This document shows positions 37,301 to 44,438 of a stretch of 64,000 nucleotides of DNA, piece after piece (position 1 is the first letter of the stretch; every line of letters starts with the position of its first letter). The notes beneath the pieces were generated by a model. That model saw only the letters and a list, made by a program, of their open reading frames with translations, did not search any database and was not told the origin of the DNA. Source of the DNA: Flavobacteriaceae bacterium UBA1903 (lineage in GTDB: Bacteria > Bacteroidota > Bacteroidia > Flavobacteriales > Flavobacteriaceae); assembly GCA_002337605.1 (NCBI GenBank), contig DDGL01000004.1:57756-121755 (forward strand), written 5' to 3'. The translations under genes and the position numbers were made by a program.

Positions 37301-38149
37301 GGGTCTATCATCTTCTACATTAATTGTAAAAGAACAGGGGGTAGTGTTTGTACCATCACTGGCAGTTATGGTAATAACAGTGATTCCTAATCCCACAATA
37401 GTTCCAGGGGCTGGTATTTGTGTAAGGACTGGAATTCCGCAATTATCATTTGCTACGGCATTTGATCTATAATCCGGAATTACAAACATACAATCGGTAT
37501 TTGCACTTTCATCTCTATCTGCCGGACAAACTATAGTTGGCGGAGTGATGTCGTTTGCAATCACGTCGAAAGTACAGGCGCCTGTATTACCCGCAGTATC
37601 TGTAGCAAATAAGAAAATGGTGGTCGTTCCGGAAATTACGGTTCCGGGGGGAGGGTTTTGTGTAATAGGAATACTTCCTGGACTACAAGCGTCTGAAGCA
37701 CTAGCCAATGACGTATAGTCGGGAAGTACAAATTGACAGTTCGCATCAAAAATTTCAACCTGGTCAATAGGACAGGTCAACGTTGGTGATGTAGTATCAA
37801 TAACATCAATGTCGAATGTACAACTTGAGGTATTAACTCCATCGTTTGCAGTTAGTGTAATAGTATAGGTACCTAACCCAACAACAGTTCCCATAACTGG
37901 GCTCTGTGTAATGGTTGGTGAAGCACAGGCATCAGTGACTGTAGCTAGTCCAGTATAATCTGGAATACTAAATATGCAACTTGGTGTTACAGTTTCAGTT
38001 TGGTTCGGGGGGCAAGTAATTGCAATATTGCAGGTTTCAGTATTGTTTTTTAAACTCGTTGTTGCTGTAAAAGGGGCTGCAAGAGAAACGAGGGTTGATA
38101 AAGAAAATAGTACTGAACAAATCACATTTACCATGTAGTTTTTTACCAT
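34364..38149 (-). CDS. Multi-HYR-repeat secreted protein with T9SS C-terminal domain
   Basis: A 1261-residue secreted protein. The signal peptide occupies about residues 1-25. About six HYR repeats follow, each with a TCPxxQ start, a VLPDYTSLA strand, a cysteine pair and a GTxVxGxTTI..A.D..GN..SCTF strand. A second series of Ig-like repeats uses the pattern CQSITVELDANG...DAGSSDNC...CSNLG. A last HYR-like repeat precedes a type A T9SS tail (LILYPNPASQEIN to KQLVKE). Cysteine pairs suggest disulfide-stabilised stalk modules. Likely a large surface or adhesion protein. The second methionine (MVNVICS) is an alternative start. Confidence 0.9.
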   Translation of the reverse strand: MVKNYMVNVICSVLFSLSTLVSLAAPFTATTSLKNNTETCNIAITCPPNQTETVTPSCIFSIPDYTGLATVTDACASPTITQSPVMGTVVGLGTYTITLTANDGVNTSSCTFDIDVIDTTSPTLTCPIDQVEIFDANCQFVLPDYTSLASASDACSPGSIPITQNPPPGTVISGTTTIFLFATDTAGNTGACTFDVIANDITPPTIVCPADRDESANTDCMFVIPDYRSNAVANDNCGIPVLTQIPAPGTIVGLGITVITITASDGTNTTPCSFTINVEDDRPPIVNCPADQTEDFDANCQFVLPDYTSLATVTDACYAGPFTMSQVPPAGTVITGDTTITIFAEDNAGNIGSCTFMVLQNDSIPPTITCPGTQTEEVNANNCMFSLPDYTGLAIAADNCNTVTVTQDPVMGTLVGVGTTTITLTASDGSNTASCTFDILVEDTSMPNAVCAAPFSVSLDATGIATITVADVDGGSNDFCGILNASIDVSSFTCDDLGPNTVTLTVEDTNGFVSSCTTTVTVEDPLFVCNQPPTAVCEAVVVDANANCEGEATVSDFDGGSFDPEGLPTTITITPEGPYPLGVTNVTLTIDDGAFTDSCTTTITVIDTTPPILFCVEDQFEVVDGSCSFVVPDYTSSVSVSDNCSTLSITQDPVAGTVVSAGVTSVEIIASDGPNQVTCSFNLTVTDEIAPIAVCQNITVQLDATGVATITPNDVDAGSSDNCGTITMAIDTNTFTCSDIGENPVVFTVTDAAGLTSTCNVLVTVEDTLAPVVSCQDITVILDANNQANITVADIDTGSTDNCGAVSYSLDVTNFDCSMLGENTVTLSVTDIHGNVGTCSAVVTVLDNELPVAICQSITVELDANGFALITPEDLDAGSSDNCINFTTSVDIVTFDCSNLGDNPVVFTITDTQGNVATCNAIVTVIDVLPPTLDCQNLTVTLDEEYSATIEIADIFGGSTDNCTIVSSEIDIDSFNCTNIGENEVTLTVIDQSGNVATCTTTIMVEEGVFAPVAVCHNVTVPLQEDGVGVVQAISFDAGSTGVRCFNGFSINRDTFTCEDIGAPIPIELTVYNAAGQTDTCIAYVNVVDGLSPEVICPEDQSVVANDFYVLPDYFAMGEALAFDNCSSTVITSQYPNPGTSLQQGTYIITITAEDGSGFESWCEFTLNVETVLGTETPQASIDTLILYPNPASQEINISNPQFVALEAISIYDVSGRIVKHQDITETNALVTMDISNLQSATYVVVLATQNGQVVKQLVKE

Positions 38150-38541
38150 ATGATATTTTTAATTCGTTAATTATTAAACAAATAAACTAAAAAAAATCTA
38201 TGAAATGCAAATAAATCCGATAAAATGCACTTTTTTAAATAATAAACGTAGGTAGGATGCCCTGAAAACATAAAATTTTTCCTCTACAAACTGGCTTGTA
38301 AGCACCCTACTTGTTGGACCTGTCTGCTTTTTGAAGTGAAATTTATTTTTTTTACACTTAGAGTGTTAATTTCCAGTATTCAAGCCTCTAAGAGAATAAC
38401 TTTTCCAGCCGTTCTAAACTAAGCACCAGAACCTAGTTAAGGTACAGTCCTTATATTTTAAATAAAATATCATAGGAATAAACGTCTTTTCTTTTGAGCA
38501 TACATTTCTGTTCTATAGATTTGTCACCAAAAAATAATTCT
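38150..38541. other. Intergenic region between divergent genes, no gene seen
   Basis: This 392-bp AT-rich stretch separates the HYR gene and the DUF3857 gene. On the minus strand it holds two TTTATTTG near-matches to the -7 box near the HYR start. At 38354-38366 there is an ACACT-TAG-AGTGT inverted repeat of unknown meaning. I saw no ORF, tRNA or terminator that I would defend. Confidence 0.5.
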
Positions 38542-40503
38542 ATGCGTTTCCTACTATTCTTTCTAATCGGTTTTGTATCATTTGCTTCTTTGGGTCAGGA
38601 GAGGGTTACCTCTGTTTTTGGGAGTCCAAGCTCTCTTGAGTTATCAATGAAGACCTACCCCGAAGACAGAGAGGCAGCTGGTGTTGTATTATTTGAATCC
38701 GGAAGGAACAGTGTAAAGCTTAAAAACAACAAAATACGTCTTATTAAAGAGGTGTATGTGAAAATGAAAGTGCTGGACGCAAAGAACTTTGAGCACGCTA
38801 CTGTAGCAATTCCCTATTATACAGGGGGTACCTTTGACGAAAAAGTGGTGGATATTGAAGCCATAACAAATAACAGCGGGTTAAAGTCGTATCTAAAACA
38901 GGCAAGCATCTTTACCGAGGATCCTGTAAGGAACTGGGCAGTAAAAAAATTTACGTTTCCTAATGTACAAGACGGCAGTGTTCTAGAATACCGCTACACT
39001 ATAGAATCGCCTTACTTTGTGTATTTAGGAGGATGGCAGTTCCAGAGCACCATTCCAAAGCTGTATACCGAATTTGAAACTGAAATACCCGGTAATTACG
39101 TCTACAGAAGGAGTCTGGTAGGCAACGAAAAGTTATACCTCAACGAAGTATCCCTAAAAGAAGACTGTTTTTGGCTACCTGGCTATGAGGTAAATGCAGA
39201 CTGTGAAGTAGCGCTCTATGCGATGAAAGACGTACCAGCCTTTAAGAAAGAACAGTATATGCTTTCGGAAAAGAATTATATGGCTCGGGTAATTTATGAG
39301 TTAAAAGAGTTTTACGACTTTAAAGGCAACAAAACCGAGTATACCAGAAAATGGAAAGACGTAGATAAAGAGTTCAGATTCGATAAAGACCTTGGACGCC
39401 AATTAGGATACAAGAATTTTTTTGAAAAAAACCTGCCGGCATCGGTATTGTCTATGAGTGATCCGCTGAAAAAAGCAAAAGCGATCTACTATTTTATTCA
39501 GAGTCATTTTACCTATAACGGCAAGCAAAGAATCCTTAGTGACATTCGTGTTAAAGAAGCTTTTGAAGAAAAAACAGGGAATAGCAGTGAAATAAATATC
39601 TCTTTAATTAATGCCCTTGAAGCTGCCGGTCTGGATGCTAAAATTGTACTACTCGCCACAAGAGACCAGGCGTTGCCTACAAAATTATACCCGGTACTTA
39701 CCGAGTTCAATTATGCCATTGCGCTTTTAAAAATTGGTGAGACCACGTATTTATTGGATGCTACCAGCAAGTTCACTCCATTTGCAGTGCTCCCAACCAC
39801 AGCTTTAAATAACCAGGGGCGTGTATTAGATATTAAAGAGGGAAGTTATTGGATAGATATTATTCCTACTAAAAAAAATGTAGCATATATTAATGCACAA
39901 CTACGTTTTACTGAAGAACAAACGTTAACAGGAAAAGTAAGCGAAACCTACGTTGGGTATCCAGCTGTAGAAGAACGCAAAGAAATAGGAACCCGGGGAA
40001 TTGAAGATTTTAAAAAAGAAAAACAAAAATTTATTAGCGATGCCTTACTTACAGAGTTTGCTGTAGAAAATCAAAATAACGTCGCTGAAAATTTAAAGGA
40101 AACCTACAACGTTACCATTACGCCAGAGCTCAATGGAAACAAAGTATACCTTTCCCCTTTCTTCTTACAGACTTTTTATGATGAAAACCCTTTTAAACTG
40201 GATACGCGGAGCTATCCTGTAGATTTTGGATTTCCGGTCTCTCAAACGTTTTTAATGAGTCTGGATTTAAACAATCAGTACACCATTGCTGAAGTTCCGC
40301 AAAATACCATCGTAAAACTACCTGAAAATGCAGGAGAGTGTTCTGTAGTGTATGGCACCACGGGAGGAAAAATTTCTATTCGGTTTAGTTTGAAATTGAA
40401 CCAGCATTACTTTACCCCTGAAAAGTACAAAAGCTTAAAAGAGTTTTTTAATGCGGTAGTTACAATGCAGAATAAAGAGTTGATTGTATTGGAAAAAGTT
40501 TAA
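38542..40503 (+). CDS. DUF3857 / transglutaminase-like secreted protein
   Basis: A 653-residue protein. The ATG at 38542 gives a clean signal peptide (MRFLLFFLIGFVSFASLGQ); an ATG at 38494 would add 16 polar residues in front and is less likely. Residues 40-220 match DUF3857; residues 280-400 resemble a transglutaminase-like fold (KAKAIYYFIQSHFTYNG, then NALEAAGLDAKIVLLATRD), but the usual catalytic Cys is not visible: the GxCxD position reads GNSSEIN. It may therefore be non-catalytic. Common in Bacteroidota; role unknown. Confidence 0.82.
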   Translation: MRFLLFFLIGFVSFASLGQERVTSVFGSPSSLELSMKTYPEDREAAGVVLFESGRNSVKLKNNKIRLIKEVYVKMKVLDAKNFEHATVAIPYYTGGTFDEKVVDIEAITNNSGLKSYLKQASIFTEDPVRNWAVKKFTFPNVQDGSVLEYRYTIESPYFVYLGGWQFQSTIPKLYTEFETEIPGNYVYRRSLVGNEKLYLNEVSLKEDCFWLPGYEVNADCEVALYAMKDVPAFKKEQYMLSEKNYMARVIYELKEFYDFKGNKTEYTRKWKDVDKEFRFDKDLGRQLGYKNFFEKNLPASVLSMSDPLKKAKAIYYFIQSHFTYNGKQRILSDIRVKEAFEEKTGNSSEINISLINALEAAGLDAKIVLLATRDQALPTKLYPVLTEFNYAIALLKIGETTYLLDATSKFTPFAVLPTTALNNQGRVLDIKEGSYWIDIIPTKKNVAYINAQLRFTEEQTLTGKVSETYVGYPAVEERKEIGTRGIEDFKKEKQKFISDALLTEFAVENQNNVAENLKETYNVTITPELNGNKVYLSPFFLQTFYDENPFKLDTRSYPVDFGFPVSQTFLMSLDLNNQYTIAEVPQNTIVKLPENAGECSVVYGTTGGKISIRFSLKLNQHYFTPEKYKSLKEFFNAVVTMQNKELIVLEKV

Positions 40504-41711
40504 TTTCCTGTAACATACTCCTTCAAATAACTAAATCGCTCTGTTAACTTCCCCTCTGCCGTTGTCATTCTGGCGCGTTTTAAGATACCCCGTTCGTCAT
40601 CGTTAAAAAAGGCTGGGATCACATGCTCAATAAACATCTCTCCAAAACCTTCGCTGGCGTCTTTGGGTAGTTCGCAAGGCAGGTTATCTACTGCCATTAC
40701 GGCAATACTGTTGGGAGTTCCAAAAGGTACTTCGGTTTCGGTTTTTGGGTCGTAGCCATAAAAAGGGTCTGCAATGGTACTGGGACGGATGGTACTTGCC
40801 ACGGGACCATCGATATCGCAGGAAATATCGGCTACCAGGTTTATTCTGAAATCTTCTCGTTTGGCATCTTCCCGTGTAAATAAATACGGGGCTTTATTCC
40901 CATAAAAATGTCCTGCAATAAAATAATCTGTCTGGGCTGCGTAGGGCATAAAATTGCTTTCATAGCCCGTAGGATCTTTGTAAAAAGCATACTTCTCCCC
41001 TACTTTTCCATCTTTTCGTTTGCTGTATTCCAATACGTCTGCCATACAATACACAGGTTCGGTAAATTCTGAAGTTAAGTACAAGGCATCGCTTACTTGT
41101 TTAATTTTTAAATAGTCCAGAATTTCCTTGGCTCCTTTGGCTACTTTTCCTGTGCCCGTCAATAAAATTTTAATGGCTGGCAGCGAGATCTTATCAAGTT
41201 CTGCCTTAACAGCATTTAAGTCGGCTAACGTTTCCACTTTGGGCAACGTAAACAAGCCGTCACGAATTCCTAAAGCCCTGAATCCGTTATAAGCGCCTAC
41301 CAGTCCTGCATACCGTCCAAAACCTATCAATCTGGCTCCATTTTGTTTTACAATGGTCTCATGATCGAACATTTCAATATTTTTTTCGAGCATTGCCACC
41401 AGTAACTTTCTGTTATAAGGTTGCTTTTTTATGGTATGGCTGAAATAGAAATATTTTTTATTTGGAATCAGCGCATCTACAGGCACTTCTTTAACGCCCA
41501 GCATAACATCGGCTTCCGAAACATTTTTCTTAACTTCAAAACCAGCATCTTTATATGCTTGATCCGAAAAAACCCTAATAGCACTGGACTCCACAATAAA
41601 CCTTGCTTCCGGAAACTTTTGTACAGCATCTTTTAAAGCTGCAGGTGAAAAAACGACACGACGATCTGGCGGGTTTTTACGTTCTTTAATAATAGCAAAG
41701 GTTATAGGCAT
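40500..41711 (-). CDS. Saccharopine/alanine dehydrogenase-like NAD(P)-dependent oxidoreductase
   Basis: A 403-residue protein. The N-terminal half resembles AlaDh_PNT: IKERKNPPDRRVVFSP, VMLGVKEVPVDALIPNKKYFYFSHTIKKQPYN, and LIGFGRYAGLVGAYNG. The nucleotide-binding half contains ILLTGTGKVAKGAKEIL. The C-terminal DISCDIDGPVASTIRPSTIADPFYGYDP resembles LYS1-type saccharopine dehydrogenase. The reaction direction and substrate cannot be settled here. Its end overlaps the convergent DUF3857 gene by 4 bp. Confidence 0.78.
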   Translation of the reverse strand: MPITFAIIKERKNPPDRRVVFSPAALKDAVQKFPEARFIVESSAIRVFSDQAYKDAGFEVKKNVSEADVMLGVKEVPVDALIPNKKYFYFSHTIKKQPYNRKLLVAMLEKNIEMFDHETIVKQNGARLIGFGRYAGLVGAYNGFRALGIRDGLFTLPKVETLADLNAVKAELDKISLPAIKILLTGTGKVAKGAKEILDYLKIKQVSDALYLTSEFTEPVYCMADVLEYSKRKDGKVGEKYAFYKDPTGYESNFMPYAAQTDYFIAGHFYGNKAPYLFTREDAKREDFRINLVADISCDIDGPVASTIRPSTIADPFYGYDPKTETEVPFGTPNSIAVMAVDNLPCELPKDASEGFGEMFIEHVIPAFFNDDERGILKRARMTTAEGKLTERFSYLKEYVTGN

Positions 41712-42017
41712 TTGGAATACTTTTTGAATAGTTATATAAGGTCTGCGAAGATACTATTATTCTTGTATCTTTGCCACCCGCGTGAGGGATTGTAGCGACA
41801 TCCCCCGATAGCTATCGGGGATACAGCGGAAAGCCCGACCCTTGTGGTCACGCCCTCCTCAATACAATACTACAAAAAGGTAGTATCACTCGGAGGCCTT
41901 ATGTTTAACAACATATTGAATTGTTCTTTGATAAAATTATCAGGTTTTAGTTTTAATACGCTTATTAACAACAGTTTTGTACTGTTTCCTGCGTACGTAT
42001 TACTGAAAACTGTAAAC
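41712..42017. other. Intergenic region upstream of ssrA
   Basis: It contains the start-side region of the dehydrogenase gene, a TATCTTTG box on the plus strand (41766-41773), the palindromic element at 41780-41854, and about 160 bp of AT-rich sequence before ssrA. A 63-codon ORF at 41844-42035 runs into ssrA and has no supporting features, so I do not call it. Confidence 0.5.
41780..41854. repeat. Dispersed imperfect palindrome with perfect 18-bp centre
   Basis: The outer arms GCGTGA (41780-41785) and TCACGC (41848-41853) enclose a perfect 18-bp palindrome, CCCCGATAGCTATCGGGG (41803-41820), and the segment GCGGAAAGCCCGACCC. I recall elements of this kind as abundant in flavobacterial intergenic regions. 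The reverse complement shares GGGTCGGGCTTTC with the trpB-trpA gap at 62809-62821. Confidence 0.65.
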
Positions 42018-42413
42018 GGGGCCGACTGGTTTTGACAGCGGGTCTTGTGGTATGGTAAGCATGTAGAGCGCTGGGAAACAGCTCTTAAATCTCATTTTTC
42101 ACACTTTTTAAACGGCGAGAATAACTACGCCCTAGCAGCATAATCTGAATTATAGTAAGATATGCCTCGGCCCGTAAGACGGGCATGCAGGAAGTCACTC
42201 GAAGGCCTTGGTTTACGGCGTTCGATATAGTGGCTTCGTAAAAGTAAACCTATTGGGAATAGTGCCTTGATATTCCTGAGACACTTAAGCGAGGATAAGG
42301 AGTGCGTTGGTAGTTTTTGACCGGCAATCTCACGAAAATCTAAACAGAAACTAAACATGTAGAAAGCTGTAACGCAGCACGTTTGGACGAGGGTTCGAAT
42401 CCCTCCGGCTCCA
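42018..42413 (+). ncRNA. ssrA: tmRNA (ssrA), tag GENNYALAA
   Basis: The 5' end GGGGCCG (42018-42024) pairs over 7 bp with CGGCTCC (42406-42412), followed by discriminator A; CCA is not encoded. The T arm GAGGG-TTCGAAT-CCCTC is at 42389-42405. The tag reading frame encodes GENNYALAA with TAA at 42141-42143, the C-terminal ALAA being the protease signal. tmRNA rescues stalled ribosomes. ORFs overlapping it in both directions are not genes. The 3' end is repeated three more times downstream. Confidence 0.97.
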
Positions 42414-42423
42414 CGACACTAAG

Positions 42424-42449
42424 AAAACCACGCCGATAGGCGTGGTTTT
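42424..42449 (+). terminator. Perfect hairpin after ssrA (unit 1), likely ssrA terminator
   Basis: AAAACCACGCC (42424-42434), loop GATA, GGCGTGGTTTT (42439-42449): an 11-bp perfect stem ending in TTTT, 11 nt after the tmRNA end. Unit 3 carries the same hairpin in slightly decayed form (CCACGCCGATAGACGTGG). Confidence 0.7.
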
Positions 42450-42505
42450 GTTGTTTTATGGAAATGCTGAGCTTGCTCAAAGCGTTGGAATAAAATAACA
42501 AAACC
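42444..42505 (+). repeat. Long hairpin inside unit 1 of the ssrA array
   Basis: GGTTTTGTTGTTTTAT (42444-42459) pairs with ATAAAATAACAAAACC (42490-42505) over 16 positions with one G-T, capped by GAGC-TT-GCTC. It overlaps the terminator's 3' arm, so the two structures are alternatives. The unit 3 equivalent keeps the pairing with compensating changes. Confidence 0.55.
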
Positions 42506-42600
42506 AGAGCGAAGCTCGTGGCTTTCTTTTTGCTACATTTTAAAGGTGGGAACTACAATCCCTCCGGCTCCACGATAACTCACAACTGTAAAGTGGGTTA

Positions 42601-42679
42601 AAACATAAGAAACCTGACAAGCATTTTCGCTTGATCGGGTTTTGTTGTTTTAAGACATCAGGGCTGCAAGCACTGACAG
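42601..42679 (+). repeat. Structured repeat, copy 1 (inside ssrA array unit 2)
   Basis: It contains a 12-bp stem with one bulged A (AACCTGACAAGC / GCTTGATCGGGTT) followed by a T-rich tract and AAGACATCAGGGCTGCAAGCACT. A homologous copy lies at 48251-48331, about 5.6 kb away. A further fragment related to the start of unit 2 (TCACAACTGTA...GGGTT...ATAGAAACC) lies at 42975-43005. Confidence 0.65.
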
Positions 42680-42905
42680 TTGTAATTGCAGAACTGGACC
42701 CAGTAGGGATCACTATTTTATTAATCCCTCCGGCTCCACGACACTCAAAAAGCCACGCCGATAGACGTGGTTTTGTCATTTTATGAAGAAAATGAGCTTG
42801 CTCAAGTTTCGGAATGAAATGATAAAAGATGGGCAACGCCCATGGCTTTTTATTTGCAACATTGGAAAGGCGGGAAAGCTAATCCCTCCGGCTCCACTCA
42901 AAAAT

Positions 42906-42926
42906 CTACCTTCGGGTGGCTTTTTT
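42906..42926 (+). terminator. UUCG-loop terminator at the end of the ssrA array
   Basis: CTACC-TTCG-GGTGG-C followed by TTTTTT. It lies just after the last ssrA 3'-end copy and may be the original ssrA terminator, displaced by the insertions; that is inference. Confidence 0.6.
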
Positions 42927-43005
42927 CGTTTCACCTTTAGGATTTGAGCGCCAACACTCCAGCTCTAATATCATTCACAACTGTATTATGGGTTGTCATA
43001 GAAAC

Positions 43006-44430
43006 CTAATTGCTTACTTCCTCCGCAATTCCCAGAACATTGTATAAACTTGCATTGGCGTTTAAATACTTTACCTGAAGCTCATTAGCTTTCAAGCTGG
43101 CTTCAATCAATTTTTGTTCGCGCAGGTTTACCAAAAATAAAGAACTTTCCCCTAATTGAAATTTACGCTCTTCTGCTGCCACTAAGGTTGTATAGTCATT
43201 TACGATTTGCGCTGCAAGGTTATTTTGTTGCTGTAATGATACTATCTCAGTAGTAACTGCCAATATTTTATTTTGGAGGTTGAGTGATGTAGTGGCTCTT
43301 TCAAATGTAGCGTCTTGTAATTTTAAGGTTGCCAGTTTTAAATCACCACGTTCTTTTCTCAAAAACAAAGGAACGCTTAGATTTAATCCTGCTTTATAAT
43401 TGGAAGTATTAAAACTATTTAACTGATCGCCATCTGGAGTCAAAAAATTATACTGTAAATTTACCTTGGGCAATAGTTTATTTTGTTTTAAAAACCTATC
43501 GACTTCTAGTCCATCTACTTTAGCGTCTATACTTCTTAATTTTGGGTGATTGGTTACCGTAGTTACATCCATTGTAATTCCCTCTAAGAATAAAGAACTT
43601 TCTAATACGGTATCATTGGGTAAGACTGGGACTACAGAGGTTTCAATAAGTAACGGCACTTCATTAACCCATAAATAGGTACTGGCTTTTAAAGCTGCTT
43701 TTCTTCTATTTAGAGATGCTGCTTCCAGGTTCAACCTTCTGTCCTGCAATGTAATTCTTGCCTCAGTAGTATCTATGGCAGCTTTATCACCTACTTCTAC
43801 ACTTCGCTTTATACCTTTGAAACGTGTTTCAGCATTTCTTAAAAAACTTTTATAAATCTGTTGTTCTGTATAGGCTTCTACCCATTCCAGATAAGCAATA
43901 CTGGCTTCAAAGATAAGTTGGTTTACCAAAAGGTCTCTTTCAGCACTGGTTTGTTCTACATAATAACGTGCTTTTTTAAGCATTGCCATACGGTCGTTAA
44001 TGAGGAGACCTTGTGCTAAAGAAAAAGAAACGCCTGCACTATACAGTCCATCTTGTGGAACAGTTAGACTCGGGTCTAAAAAAACACCTGTATTTTCTTC
44101 AAAATTAGCTTTAAACTCTATTCCATACCAGGTAGGAACTTTAAATGCTGCATTAAGTTCATCGTAATATTCAGTGCCCTTGAATTTTTTTCGATCGTAA
44201 TCAATCTCAATTTTTGGATCAAATCCTCCACGAGCTTTTAATAAAGTTGCTTCTCCAACACTTAACTTCAAATTTGCTTGTTTTACCAGAGGATGGTGTT
44301 GCTTTACATACCCCAAATATTCTTCGAACGTAAGCACACTGTCCATTTTAAATGCAGGTACCTGGGCTGTAACAATTCCAGTATAGAATAGAATACTTAC
44401 CCATAAAAAGTTAGTAAATTGTCTTATCAT
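43006..44430 (-). CDS. TolC-family outer-membrane efflux protein
   Basis: A 474-residue protein with an N-terminal signal peptide (residues 1-22, ending VTAQ) and two OEP-type repeats: LTFEEYLGYVKQHHPLVKQANL at the start, long amphipathic helices with heptads around 140-280 and 340-450, and the IDTTEARITLQDRRLNLEAA and AEERKFQLGESSLFLVNLREQ motifs typical of TolC homologues. Last gene of the tetR-ABC-HlyD-TolC operon, 8 bp after the HlyD gene. It would form the outer-membrane channel of this exporter. Confidence 0.92.
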   Translation of the reverse strand: MIRQFTNFLWVSILFYTGIVTAQVPAFKMDSVLTFEEYLGYVKQHHPLVKQANLKLSVGEATLLKARGGFDPKIEIDYDRKKFKGTEYYDELNAAFKVPTWYGIEFKANFEENTGVFLDPSLTVPQDGLYSAGVSFSLAQGLLINDRMAMLKKARYYVEQTSAERDLLVNQLIFEASIAYLEWVEAYTEQQIYKSFLRNAETRFKGIKRSVEVGDKAAIDTTEARITLQDRRLNLEAASLNRRKAALKASTYLWVNEVPLLIETSVVPVLPNDTVLESSLFLEGITMDVTTVTNHPKLRSIDAKVDGLEVDRFLKQNKLLPKVNLQYNFLTPDGDQLNSFNTSNYKAGLNLSVPLFLRKERGDLKLATLKLQDATFERATTSLNLQNKILAVTTEIVSLQQQNNLAAQIVNDYTTLVAAEERKFQLGESSLFLVNLREQKLIEASLKANELQVKYLNANASLYNVLGIAEEVSN

Positions 44431-44438
44431 ACCCTGTT

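Larger units (their letters stand above)
42398..42897 (+). repeat. Tandem array of ssrA 3'-end copies (three ~160-bp units)
   Basis: The 17-mer AATCCCTCCGGCTCCAC, made of the end of the T arm and the 3' acceptor strand of ssrA, recurs at 42398-42414 (the gene itself), 42557-42573, 42723-42739 and 42881-42897, with periods of 159, 166 and 158 bp. Units 1 and 3 are clearly homologous to each other over their full length; unit 2 is a different sequence. The pattern is that expected from repeated insertion at the ssrA 3' end (duplicated attachment core), but no integrase is present in the window. Confidence 0.8.

Noticed and set aside
41844..42035. 63-codon ORF upstream of and running into ssrA
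   Set aside because: It overlaps the tmRNA 5' end, begins inside the dispersed palindrome and has no domain or start context.
42661..42720. Possible tRNA-like sequence in unit 2 (GGGCTGCAAGCACTGACAG...)
   Set aside because: No GTTCNANNC T-loop nor a 7-bp acceptor stem could be built.
42125..42836. Minus-strand ORFs across ssrA and the repeat array (42125-42358 and 42540-42836)
   Set aside because: They read through structural RNA and repeat sequence and show no protein-like features.
42398..42897. CRISPR-like spacing of a 17-bp direct repeat
   Set aside because: Spacers are about 140 bp, two of the three intervals are homologous to each other, and the repeat is the ssrA 3' end. No cas genes are nearby.
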